DNA of 7,189 bases. Source: Opitutia bacterium. GTDB taxonomy: Bacteria > Verrucomicrobiota > Verrucomicrobiae > Opitutales > UBA953. This document shows, one piece after another, positions 1 through 6,767 of the stretch. Within the stretch, counting starts at the first letter, position 1. The number at the start of each line of letters is the position of its first letter. The position numbers and the translations under genes are program-made. The stretch lies in the NCBI GenBank assembly GCA_947465345.1, contig CANHZL010000046.1:1-7189 (forward strand). Reading direction: 5' to 3'. The notes under the pieces are model-generated. The model was given only the letters and a program-made list of their open reading frames with translations. It searched no databases and was not told the origin of the DNA.

Positions 1-74
1 CGATTTTCCTTCGAGCGCTTGCGGCGCTTGTGCTTGTTCATCTTCAGACGACGCTTCTTCTTGAGGCTTCCCAT
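1..74 (-). CDS. AURKAIP1/COX24-domain small basic protein (partial, C-terminus off the left edge)
   Basis: The minus-strand reading from an ATG at 74-72 gives 24 residues and then runs off the window. It begins [20 protein letters not shown] and about 60% of the visible residues are Lys or Arg. This matches the short AURKAIP1/COX24 (DUF1713) pattern of tiny, very basic proteins. Known relatives include mitoribosomal mS38 (AURKAIP1, yeast Cox24) and the mycobacterial small-subunit protein bS22, so a ribosome-bound role is likely but inferred. Family members are usually only some 30-40 residues, so roughly 10 residues may be missing. The gene follows ispE in the same direction after a 53-bp gap and may be read through from it. 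No Shine-Dalgarno sequence is visible before the start. The composition and motif are distinctive, but the partial length limits certainty. Confidence 0.72.
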   Translation of the reverse strand, partial: MGSLKKKRRLKMNKHKRRKRSKEN

Positions 75-127
75 GGGTGATAGTGACTCGCAACTTGGCG
101 ACCCCTCGGCCGACAGTAAAGCCGAAA

Positions 128-1015
128 CTAAGCCGAAATAGTGGTCTCTTGTACCCAGGCTCCAACCCCCCAGGCCCTGTGGACGTCCGCCCGCAAGCGG
201 GCGTGGTCGAAACCGTCCGAGACGAAGCCGAAACAGGCGCTGCCGCTCCCGGTCAGCCGAAAACGGACACCCGCTTTTAGGGCGATTTCATCACAAGCGA
301 CCAGCAAGGCCAAGTGCTTCCCAAAGACCGGAGCCTCCAAATCATTCCCTATAAGAGAGGGATCCGCGGCGGGCTGGGCAACCCAAGCGCCCAATTCGGC
401 CTCCGCCTTGGCCGGTGCACGATAAACCCCCGCCTTGGCCAACAATCCGTAAGCCTCTGGCGTAGGAACGCCGAAGGGCGGCTTGATAATCATAACCCTA
501 CGGCCAGCCAAAGCGCTGCGGGGCGCTTCGGATAATATTTCCAGAAGCTCTCCCCGGCCACGCATAATCGCGGATTGGCTCCGGATAAAATAAGGGCAGT
601 CGGAACCGACCTCAGCCGCGATGGCTTCCAACGCCGCAACCCCCAGCGGTGTACCCGAAGCCCGATCCAAGAGTCGGAGCGCGGCGGCGGCGTCGGAACT
701 TCCGCCCCCAAGTCCGGCCCCATGGGGAATTTTTTTCGTCAGGTGAAATCTCCCGACCACGGCATCAGGGCGACACCGCTGATAGGCCGCCGCCGCCTTG
801 AGCACGAGATTCGTTTCATCGATGGGCAAAGACGAATCGTCACACGTCATCCCTAATGGCTGACCAAGATGTAACGCGAGATGATCAGCCAACGAAATAG
901 TGGCCACAAGGCTCACCAGTTCATGAAAGCCATCCGCGCGCCGACCGGTGACGGCTAGGGTGAGATTCAGCTTCGCGTGGGCAACTTCGACGAGCACGCA
1001 TTTAAGATGCTTCAC
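128..1015 (-). CDS. ispE: 4-diphosphocytidyl-2-C-methyl-D-erythritol kinase (IspE, CDP-ME kinase)
   Basis: This GHMP-family kinase phosphorylates the 2-hydroxyl of CDP-methylerythritol with ATP, the fourth step of the MEP route to isopentenyl diphosphate, in the cytosol. From the GTG at 1015 it has 295 residues (E. coli IspE has 283). Visible motifs are AKLNL at 14-18 with the substrate-contacting Lys15, RADGFHEL at 26-33, the glycine-rich ATP loop [16 protein letters not shown] at 96-111, the likely catalytic Asp139 in GSDCPYF, and [11 protein letters not shown] at 254-264. No ATG lies near the family N-terminus. The candidates are GTG 1015, GTG 997 (289 residues) and TTG 1042; I chose GTG 1015, so the first few residues are uncertain. 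The frame stays open upstream into the recombinase gene, but that extension is not IspE-like. The gene starts 31 bp after the recombinase stop. Sampled 60-bp stretches are about 48-68% GC, lower than the neighbours, and ATA and TTA codons occur. Confidence 0.95.
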   Translation of the reverse strand: MKHLKCVLVEVAHAKLNLTLAVTGRRADGFHELVSLVATISLADHLALHLGQPLGMTCDDSSLPIDETNLVLKAAAAYQRCRPDAVVGRFHLTKKIPHGAGLGGGSSDAAAALRLLDRASGTPLGVAALEAIAAEVGSDCPYFIRSQSAIMRGRGELLEILSEAPRSALAGRRVMIIKPPFGVPTPEAYGLLAKAGVYRAPAKAEAELGAWVAQPAADPSLIGNDLEAPVFGKHLALLVACDEIALKAGVRFRLTGSGSACFGFVSDGFDHARLRADVHRAWGVGAWVQETTISA

Positions 1016-1046
1016 GGTCGCCGGGCTGGCGAGGCGAATCAACGGC

Positions 1047-1988
1047 TCAGGCCCGCGGATGTGACTTGCGATGCACCTCGCGCAGCTTGGCCACGCTGAG
1101 GTGCGTGTAGATCTGCGTGGTCGAGAGCGAGGCGTGGCCGAGCTGCTCCTGGACGAGACGCAGGTCCGCACCATTGGAAAGCAGGTGCGTCGCGCACGCG
1201 TGGCGCAGCTTGTGCGGGGTGAGATCCGCCGGGAGTCCGGCAAGTGCGAGCTTACGCTTGAGCATGAGCTGCACGGCGCGCGGATTCAGGCGTCCGCCGC
1301 GCGCGGCCAGCAAGAGCGGCTCGCCGCGGGCGGGTACGCCGCGGAGGGCGAGGTAATCCTTCACTGCCTTGACGGCGCTGTCGCCGACGGGCACGACGCG
1401 CTCCTTCGAACCTTTGCCCATCAGCTTCACGAGGCCGCTGCCGAGGTCGAGGTCGCCGCCGTCGATGCCGCAGAGTTCGGATACGCGCAGGCCGCCGCCG
1501 TAAAGCAGTTCGAGGATCGCCATGTCGCGGGCGACTTCCTGCGGGTTAGTTTTAACGGAACCTTCCGCAGCATCCATCAGCGAATCCGTCTGCGCCTCAG
1601 TGAGGAACTTCGGTAAAGATTTCGGAAGCTTCGGCAGCACGAGACCCGCCGCCGGGGTGGTGGTGATGCCGCCGCGCTCACGGAGGTCGGCGAGGAAGGC
1701 ACGCAGCGCCGAGACCTGGTTATGCACGGAGCGGCGATTGTGCGTGCCCTGCCGCTCGATGACAAAGTCGCGAAGGTTGCGCGCGGTGAGCTTCGACCAA
1801 TCGCCATCCCAGCCGCCATTAGACTTCATCCACAGCGCGAAGCCCTTGAGGGAGCGCCCGTAAGTCAGGCATGAAAGCGCGGCCAGCCGACGTCCAGCGA
1901 GTTGCCTCGTCAGGAAATCGGAGACCAAGGCCGAACCCGGCCAATCCGTCGGCTCCCCGTCGTCTTGCTGGACGGGGCGAAGCTTCAC
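1047..1988 (-). CDS. xerC: XerC/XerD-type tyrosine recombinase
   Basis: This is a site-specific recombinase of the Xer type, which resolves chromosome dimers at dif sites near replication termination. With the GTG start at 1988 it has 313 residues (E. coli XerC and XerD have 298). The N-terminal SAM-like core-binding domain covers about 20-107, including LTYGRSLKGF. The catalytic domain covers about 125-305 and all six expected catalytic residues are present: Arg168 (GLRVSEL), Lys192 (GKGSKERVVPV), His259 and Arg262 (TPHKLRH), His285 (LGHASLSTTQ) and the nucleophile Tyr294 (TQIYTH). Their spacing equals that of E. coli XerD. The GTG overlaps the queF TGA by 4 nt, supporting translational coupling; the open frame to 2069 would lie inside queF and is rejected. 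Whether it is XerC, XerD or a single-recombinase system cannot be decided here. The conserved spacing and lack of phage neighbours favour a housekeeping Xer protein. Confidence 0.9.
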   Translation of the reverse strand: MKLRPVQQDDGEPTDWPGSALVSDFLTRQLAGRRLAALSCLTYGRSLKGFALWMKSNGGWDGDWSKLTARNLRDFVIERQGTHNRRSVHNQVSALRAFLADLRERGGITTTPAAGLVLPKLPKSLPKFLTEAQTDSLMDAAEGSVKTNPQEVARDMAILELLYGGGLRVSELCGIDGGDLDLGSGLVKLMGKGSKERVVPVGDSAVKAVKDYLALRGVPARGEPLLLAARGGRLNPRAVQLMLKRKLALAGLPADLTPHKLRHACATHLLSNGADLRLVQEQLGHASLSTTQIYTHLSVAKLREVHRKSHPRA

Positions 1989-2398
1989 GGCTGCGGCTGC
2001 TTGCCGTGGACGGCGCGCACCGTGATGCCGATGCCGCCGCGAACCCCGAAGGCTCCGGTGACTTCGCACCAGATCGGATCGATGGCCGCGACGAGGTCGT
2101 CGAGGATTTTGTTCGTGAGGTGCTCATGGAACATGCCCTGCTGACGGTAGCTCCAGTAGTAAAGCTTGAGGGACTTCGACTCCACGATGCGCGGACCCGG
2201 CACATAGCGAATCGTAATCTTGGCGAAGTCGGGCTGGCCAGTCGCCGGACAGAGGCAGGTGAACTCATCGGTCGAGAGCTCGACGGTATAGTTCCGGCCC
2301 GCATTGCGGTTCGGGAAGGTCTCCAGCGTCTGCTGGGGCTTGTTCTGGGTATTCCCGAGGTGGGAGAGTCCGGTGAGGTCCTGAGGCTGAGTGGCCAT
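1985..2398 (-). CDS. queF: NADPH-dependent 7-cyano-7-deazaguanine reductase (preQ0 reductase, QueF)
   Basis: QueF reduces the nitrile of preQ0 to the aminomethyl group of preQ1 using two NADPH, in biosynthesis of the tRNA wobble base queuosine. The product has 137 residues and is the short, single-domain (B. subtilis-like, type I) form rather than the long E. coli form. Visible motifs are FTCLCPATGQPDFA at 46-59 with nucleophile Cys50 and Asp57, the QueF signature ESKSLKLY at 73-80, and FHE at 90-92, with His91 and Glu92 equivalent to substrate-binding residues of B. subtilis QueF. The ATG at 2398 is chosen because the protein then begins MATQPQDLTGLSHLGN, in line with the family; an in-frame TTG at 2410 would add four residues. 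It is first in the leftward operon and its stop overlaps the recombinase start. No Shine-Dalgarno sequence or obvious preQ1 riboswitch is seen upstream. Confidence 0.95.
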   Translation of the reverse strand: MATQPQDLTGLSHLGNTQNKPQQTLETFPNRNAGRNYTVELSTDEFTCLCPATGQPDFAKITIRYVPGPRIVESKSLKLYYWSYRQQGMFHEHLTNKILDDLVAAIDPIWCEVTGAFGVRGGIGITVRAVHGKQPQP

Positions 2399-2515
2399 GC
2401 GGACAGGCAACCAATCCCGACGAAAGAGACAAGCGTCGAACGGCGAAAGGCCCTATCTGCCCCAAACTGCTTGCCTCATTCCGCCGCCGCGGTTGCCTCG
2501 TTCATACCTCGCCGC
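2399..2515. promoter_or_regulatory. Divergent intergenic region between queF and dxr, probable promoters of both operons
   Basis: These 117 bp separate the start codons of the two divergent operons, so promoters for both must lie here or just inside the genes. On the plus strand TTGCCTCATT (2471-2480) and TTGCCTCGTT (2493-2502) form a direct repeat 22 bp apart, about two helical turns, which could be an operator or a -35-like element. No convincing -10 hexamer at proper spacing was found on either strand. The role as a promoter region follows from position only; the repeat as a regulator site is a guess. Confidence 0.45.
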
Positions 2516-3685
2516 ATGCAAGTCCGGGCCATCGCCATCCTCGGAGCCACCGGCTCTATCGGCACGACCACCCTCAATGTCGTCCGGGCCCATCCGTCTC
2601 GTCTGCGCATCGCCGGCCTAGCCGCCCATTCTCGCTGGCGTGACCTTGTCGGCCCAGCGAAGGAGTTCGGCGTGAGCGTCATCGCTTTGGCCGATCCCGC
2701 CGCCGCCGCCGAAGCCCGCTCCTCCGGCGCCTTCCCTGCCGGCACCCGCATCCTTGAAGGCACCGCCGGTCTCACCGAGGTCGCCTGCCTCCCTGAAATC
2801 TCGATGGTCGTCTCCGCCGTCGTCGGCACCGCCGGCCTCGCGCCGACGCTCGCCGCACTGAAGGCGAAGAAGGATGTCGCCCTCGCGAGCAAGGAACTCC
2901 TCGTGCTCGCCGGCAAGTTCGTCACCGAAGCCGCCCGTAAGTCGGGCGCGCGCCTGCTGCCGGTCGACAGCGAGCACAACGCGATCCACCAGCTGCTCCG
3001 CGACAAGCCCAAGGGCGATATCGCCCGCCTTATCCTCACGGCCTCAGGCGGCGCTTTCCGCGACACGCCGATCGCCGACCTGAAGCACGTCACGCTCGCC
3101 CAGGCGCTCAAGCATCCGAATTGGAGCATGGGCCCGAAGGTCACGATCGATTCGGCGACGATGGCGAACAAGGGCCTCGAGGTCATCGAAGCGCGCTGGC
3201 TCTTCGACGTCCCCGCCGAGCGTATCGACGTCGTGGTGCACCCGCAGAGCATCATCCATTCGTTGGTGACGCTGACCGACGGCAGCCTGCAGGCGCTGCT
3301 CTCGCCACCCTCGATGGCCTATCCGATCCAGGACTGCCTCCTCTTCCCGGAACGCCTGCCCTGCCCGGCCCCGCGACTCGACCTCGCCCAGGCGCTGACG
3401 CTCGGCATGACCCCGCCAGACCCGGCTCGCTACCCTTGCCTTGGCCTGGCCCGCGCCGCCGCCCTCACCGGCGGGACCGCCCCGGCGATCTTCAATGCCG
3501 CCAATGAGGTCGCGGTGGCCGCATTCGTGGCCGGTAAGCTCCCTTTCACTGGTATCGCTGAGCTCGTGGGACGCACCCTGGCTGCGGTTTCGGCCCGCGA
3601 ACCGGCTCAATTGGATGAAGTCCTCGCCGCCGACGCCGAAACCCGCGTCGTCGCGTCCAGGCTCGCCCTGGGCCTCACCCTTTAA
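2516..3685 (+). CDS. dxr: 1-deoxy-D-xylulose 5-phosphate reductoisomerase (Dxr/IspC)
   Basis: Dxr rearranges and reduces 1-deoxy-D-xylulose 5-phosphate to 2-C-methyl-D-erythritol 4-phosphate with NADPH and a divalent metal, the first committed MEP-pathway step and the target of fosmidomycin. The 389-residue product is close to E. coli Dxr (398). In order one sees the NADPH-binding ILGATGSIG at 8-16, ASKE at 124-127 (most homologues read ANKE), metal ligands Asp151 and Glu153 in VDSEHNAIHQ, TASGGAF at 175-181, the loop HPNWSMG at 200-206 with the substrate-capping Trp203, NKGLE at 218-222 with the third metal ligand Glu222, and HPQSIIHS at 242-249. The C-terminal helical part contains FNAANEVAVAAF. 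The ATG at 2516 directly precedes the Rossmann strand; the same frame is open back to 1871 opposite queF and the recombinase, but that part is not coding. rseP begins 23 bp downstream. Confidence 0.97.
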   Translation: MQVRAIAILGATGSIGTTTLNVVRAHPSRLRIAGLAAHSRWRDLVGPAKEFGVSVIALADPAAAAEARSSGAFPAGTRILEGTAGLTEVACLPEISMVVSAVVGTAGLAPTLAALKAKKDVALASKELLVLAGKFVTEAARKSGARLLPVDSEHNAIHQLLRDKPKGDIARLILTASGGAFRDTPIADLKHVTLAQALKHPNWSMGPKVTIDSATMANKGLEVIEARWLFDVPAERIDVVVHPQSIIHSLVTLTDGSLQALLSPPSMAYPIQDCLLFPERLPCPAPRLDLAQALTLGMTPPDPARYPCLGLARAAALTGGTAPAIFNAANEVAVAAFVAGKLPFTGIAELVGRTLAAVSAREPAQLDEVLAADAETRVVASRLALGLTL

Positions 3686-3708
3686 GATAAACACTCTCCC
3701 CTCTTTCC

Positions 3709-5550
3709 ATGGATAATCTTTCTTTCGGCGACCTTCTCGGCTCCCTCTGGGGCATCGCCCTCGTGGTGGCTTTCTTCGGCGGCTCTATCTTCGTCCACGA
3801 GCTCGGCCACTTCCTCGCCGCCCGCAAGCGCGGCCTGAAGATCGAACGCTTCTCCATTGGCTTCGGCCCCCGCCTCTTCGGCTGGACCGGCAAGGATGGC
3901 GTCGATTACCGCGTCTCGATTATCCCGCTCGGCGGCTACGTCGCCTTGCCCCAGCTCGCCGAGATGGAAGGCATCGAAGGCGCCAGCAGCGAGGAAGCCG
4001 AAAAACTCCCGAAGATCTCCTACGCCGACAAGATGATCGTCTCGGTCATGGGCGCGGTCTTCAACGTCATCTTCGCCTTCGCGTTGGCGTGCATCCTCTG
4101 GTTCACCGGCATGCCGGTCGCCGAAGGTACCTCCAGCACCGTCATCGGCTACGTCCCCGAACAGCTCGTCACCAGCTCCGGCCACCTCGCGGAACTTGGT
4201 CTGGGCAACACAGTACCAGGACCTGCCTACAAAGCCGGCCTGCGCTCTGGTGACAAGGTCCTGTCGGTCGACGACAACCCGGTCTCGAATTTCAATCAGA
4301 TCACCGAGGCGGTGATGCTCGGAAACCGCAAGGACTCCCAGGGCAACCCGACCGCGACCTTCAAGGTCGAGCGCGACGGGCAGACCCAAGAGTTCGTCGT
4401 CCAGCCAGCTCGCATCGAGCTGAATGCGAAATCTGGCGACAAGGTCCGCATGGCCGGCCTGCAGCCTCGCACCGCGGTCATCATCGGGACGCCCGCGCCG
4501 AAATCGCCTGCCGAGAAGGCCGGGCTCAAAGCCGGCGACCGCGTGCTCTCCATCGATGGCCAGCCGCTTAACAACACGGTCGAATTCCGCGAACTACTCC
4601 GCAAGGGCGGAGCCAAACCCCGCACACTGCTCGTCGAACGCGAAGGCGGCGTCAGTACTAAGGTCGTTATCACCCCGCAGGTGAACACGACGGTCAACCC
4701 GGTCAGCATCATCGCCTACGGCGACGAGAAGAACCGCCACTCCCTCATCGTGCTGCCCGCCACCCGCGACCTGCTCACCAAGGACCCTGCCGCCGTCCGC
4801 GATCAGCTGATGGTGCTGGGCATCTCGCCCGACGACCTGACCCTCGCCGACACGCTCAAGATCGGCACGATCATCGACAAGGTCGATGGTCGCGATCAGA
4901 TCGTCTCGGTCCGTTCGCTCGATGACCTCGAGAAAGCCGGCTCCGGCGCGGCCCGCGATCTCACGGTCTACTGGAAGCGCGCCAATGGCGACGCCGGTAA
5001 TCTGACCCTCCGCAACGCCCAGGTCCGCCGCGGTAAGCCGGTCGAACACGCCCAGATCGGCACGTACTTCGTGACGAAGCCGGAACTCGCCTACCGCAAC
5101 CCCTGGGAGACCTGCTCGGGCATCGTGAAGTCGACCTTCACCACGCTGGGGCGCCTCTTCGACCGCGGCTCCGACATCCAGGTGAAGCAGCTGGCCTCGG
5201 TGATCTCGATCACGAAGACCTACTACAATCTCTCCGAGGACATCCGCCGCGTGCTCTGGTTCACGGTGCTCATCAACCTGAACCTCGCCGTCCTCAACCT
5301 ACTGCCGATCCCCGTCCTCGACGGCGGCCACATGCTCATCGCCACCATCCAGCGTTTCACCAAGGGCGTCCTGAACAACAAGGCGGTCATCATCCTGCAA
5401 TACACCTTCATGGGCCTGCTGCTCTCGCTCATGGCCTACATCATCCTGCACGACGTCCGCCGTTGCTCCGGCGACAGCGAACTCCAGCTCAAGCAGCAGC
5501 TCCTGGAACGCCACGTCTATAAGCAGCAGGACTTCGGCGCGAAGAAGTAG
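3709..5550 (+). CDS. rseP: RseP-type site-2 intramembrane zinc metalloprotease with PDZ domains
   Basis: This M50-family protease cuts membrane-spanning substrates, classically anti-sigma factors after a first periplasmic cut, and can clear signal-peptide remnants. It has 613 residues (E. coli RseP has 450). Zinc motif HELGH is at 30-34 in the first membrane segment (about 12-36), followed by FSIGFGPRLFGW at 48-59 and GGYVAL at 75-80. Further hydrophobic segments lie near 109-131, 515-534 and 560-581. The third zinc ligand is Asp538 in NLLPIPVLDGGH. Between segments 2 and 3 there is a large extracytoplasmic part: PDZ1 about 144-236 (AGLRSGDKVLSVD), PDZ2 about 254-324 (AGLKAGDRVLSIDG), then extra sequence about 325-460 including a degenerate PDZ-like stretch near 365-440. 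The normally conserved GPI-type loop reads ASVIS at 496-500. The ATG lies 23 bp after dxr, without a Shine-Dalgarno sequence and behind a pyrimidine-rich leader. Family assignment is secure; its substrates are unknown. Confidence 0.95.
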   Translation: MDNLSFGDLLGSLWGIALVVAFFGGSIFVHELGHFLAARKRGLKIERFSIGFGPRLFGWTGKDGVDYRVSIIPLGGYVALPQLAEMEGIEGASSEEAEKLPKISYADKMIVSVMGAVFNVIFAFALACILWFTGMPVAEGTSSTVIGYVPEQLVTSSGHLAELGLGNTVPGPAYKAGLRSGDKVLSVDDNPVSNFNQITEAVMLGNRKDSQGNPTATFKVERDGQTQEFVVQPARIELNAKSGDKVRMAGLQPRTAVIIGTPAPKSPAEKAGLKAGDRVLSIDGQPLNNTVEFRELLRKGGAKPRTLLVEREGGVSTKVVITPQVNTTVNPVSIIAYGDEKNRHSLIVLPATRDLLTKDPAAVRDQLMVLGISPDDLTLADTLKIGTIIDKVDGRDQIVSVRSLDDLEKAGSGAARDLTVYWKRANGDAGNLTLRNAQVRRGKPVEHAQIGTYFVTKPELAYRNPWETCSGIVKSTFTTLGRLFDRGSDIQVKQLASVISITKTYYNLSEDIRRVLWFTVLINLNLAVLNLLPIPVLDGGHMLIATIQRFTKGVLNNKAVIILQYTFMGLLLSLMAYIILHDVRRCSGDSELQLKQQLLERHVYKQQDFGAKK

Positions 5551-5708
5551 GCCGAGGCCTGAAGGCCGCACAGGGGTAGGGATAGGGGTTGGGATTGGGG
5601 CAGTAAACATCCTCAGCCCTTACCCACCCCTACCCCCATCCCTACCCCTACCCCTTTCGTTACGTTTGCACTCTCCTGCATTTGCACCTTATCTCCCGTC
5701 ACACCCCC
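5551..5708. other. Intergenic region between rseP and the exported hydrolase, holding a G-rich/C-rich inverted repeat
   Basis: No gene is visible in these 158 bp. They hold a short GGCC-TGAA-GGCC hairpin just after the rseP stop (about 5556-5567), the long inverted repeat described separately, and a short leader for the next gene. In that leader TTTGCAC occurs twice (5665-5671 and 5681-5687), 16 bp apart. The second copy is followed by TTATCT, a poor -10 match, so a promoter for the hydrolase gene is possible but weakly supported. Confidence 0.6.
5572..5649. repeat. Long G-rich/C-rich inverted repeat with G-quadruplex potential
   Basis: GGGGTAGGGATAGGGGT (5573-5589) pairs with ACCCCCATCCCTACCCC (5632-5648) over 17 bp with one mismatch, and an extra A-T pair closes the outer end. 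The next inner segments (G-runs 5591-5593 and 5597-5600, C-runs 5623-5625 and 5627-5630) can pair imperfectly, leaving a loop of about 20 nt. The plus strand carries five consecutive runs of three or four G separated by TA, ATA, TT or ATT. The minus strand carries a comparable series from the right arm, so either strand could form a G-quadruplex. It could be an extragenic palindromic repeat, a transcript-processing site or a weak terminator; no long T-run follows the right arm. Confidence 0.85.
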
Positions 5709-6743
5709 ATGGAAAAGACCCTCCCTGAAAGCTCCCGTCGCCAGTTCCTCGGCAGTCTCGGCGCCGCCTTCGCCGCCCTGAGCGTGCCGGCCGCCCTTGC
5801 CGCCGCCGACGCGGTCCAGGCCGAAGCCAAGGCGCTACCGCGCAAGAAGATCACCGACCCGTACATCTACAAGTTCTCGATCGGCAAGTTCGAGGCCTGG
5901 TCCATCAGCGACGGCTACGGCACCTTCAAGAACTGCGTGACGAAGAAGATGTTCCCGAAGTCCGACACCGAGGCGATGACCAAGGCGCTCGTCGACAGCG
6001 GCGAACGCCCCGACGACGTCACGCTCTACATCAACATCCTGCTCCTGCGGAAAGACAAGGAAGTCATCCTCGTCGACGCCGGCTTCGGCCCGGTCGAACG
6101 CGACACCTGGGGCTGGCTCACCCAGGCGATGGCCTCGCCGGAAGTGGGCATCAAGCCGGAGCAGGTGACGCATGCCCTGCTCAGCCACTCGCACATCGAC
6201 CATATCGGCGGCTTCACCAGCAAAGGTCGCATCCTCTTCCCGAACGCGGCCCTGCACGTCCTGCAGACCGAGGTCGATTTCTGGCGCGGCAAGCAGCCCG
6301 ACTTCTCGAAGTCGCACCGCACCGACGACATCCAGGGAATGATCAAGAGCGTGCGCAAGTCCTTCGATATCCTCCAGCCGAACCTGGTGCTGCATAAGGA
6401 CGGCGACCAGATCCTCGACGGCGCGATCACGATCCTCGCCGCCCCGGGCCACACCGACGGCCACGCGATCTACCGCATCAAGTCCGAAGGCCAGTCCCTC
6501 CTCCACCTCTCCGACCTCGCGCACAACCACGTGCTGATGCTCGAAGACCCGAACTGGTTCATCGACTTCGACCACGACCCGGTCTCCGCCGTGGCGACCC
6601 GCAAGAAGGTCTTCGCCGAGATCGCCGCCACGAAGGAACGCGCCTTCGGCTTCCACCTCCCTTGGCCGGGCCTCGGCATCGTGGCCCCCAACGGCCGCAA
6701 GGGCTATCAGTGGATTCCGTCCACCTGGCGCTGGGATTTCTGA
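5709..6743 (+). CDS. Tat-exported metallo-beta-lactamase-fold hydrolase, methyl parathion hydrolase/lactonase-like
   Basis: This is a dinuclear-zinc hydrolase of the metallo-beta-lactamase superfamily, 344 residues from the ATG at 5709. The N-terminus carries a twin-arginine signal, SRRQFLGS at 9-16, followed by an Ala-rich hydrophobic stretch to about 36, so folded export to the periplasm is expected. Metal motifs are HSHIDH at 160-165 (His160, His162, Asp164, His165), PGHTDGH with His248, LSDLAH with Asp269, and FHLPWPG with His316. The stretches FPNAALHVLQTEVDFW and HLPWPGLG...GKGYQ-like C-terminus recall methyl parathion hydrolase and related AidC-type lactonases. The substrate is unknown; a lactone or ester is a reasonable guess. 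An in-frame TTG at 5682 would add nine residues before the signal and is less likely. It lies between rseP and ispG, with ispG beginning 42 bp downstream, and upstream lies the inverted repeat. Confidence 0.88.
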   Translation: MEKTLPESSRRQFLGSLGAAFAALSVPAALAAADAVQAEAKALPRKKITDPYIYKFSIGKFEAWSISDGYGTFKNCVTKKMFPKSDTEAMTKALVDSGERPDDVTLYINILLLRKDKEVILVDAGFGPVERDTWGWLTQAMASPEVGIKPEQVTHALLSHSHIDHIGGFTSKGRILFPNAALHVLQTEVDFWRGKQPDFSKSHRTDDIQGMIKSVRKSFDILQPNLVLHKDGDQILDGAITILAAPGHTDGHAIYRIKSEGQSLLHLSDLAHNHVLMLEDPNWFIDFDHDPVSAVATRKKVFAEIAATKERAFGFHLPWPGLGIVAPNGRKGYQWIPSTWRWDF

Positions 6744-6767
6744 CGCTCGTTGACGGCTGAGGGCAAA

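Noticed and set aside
1016..1243. N-terminal extension of ispE by 76 codons into the recombinase gene
   Set aside because: The added residues are Arg/Ser-rich, are read from the recombinase gene in another frame, and match nothing in IspE.
1047..1988. Phage or integron integrase
   Set aside because: The catalytic spacing and size match housekeeping Xer proteins. No att-like repeats, cassettes or phage genes lie nearby, and it overlaps a metabolic gene.
1989..2069. Recombinase start at 2069 inside queF
   Set aside because: The extension would be read within queF in another frame; the GTG at 1988 overlapping the queF stop gives a normal Xer length.
1871..2515. A 215-codon in-frame extension of dxr to the left
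   Set aside because: It lies opposite queF and the recombinase, has no Dxr-like residues, and the Rossmann motif starts directly after the ATG at 2516. It is an open frame caused by high GC.
2399..2515. preQ1 riboswitch upstream of queF
   Set aside because: I could not see a convincing preQ1 aptamer pattern (short hairpin followed by an A-rich tail) in the leader, although a covariance-model search was not possible.
2695..2712. GCC-triplet repeat in dxr
   Set aside because: It encodes a short Ala run in a helix and is ordinary for GC-rich coding DNA.
5572..5649. CRISPR array or classical rho-independent terminator
   Set aside because: There are only two arms in inverted orientation, without regular repeats and spacers, and no long T-run follows the right arm.
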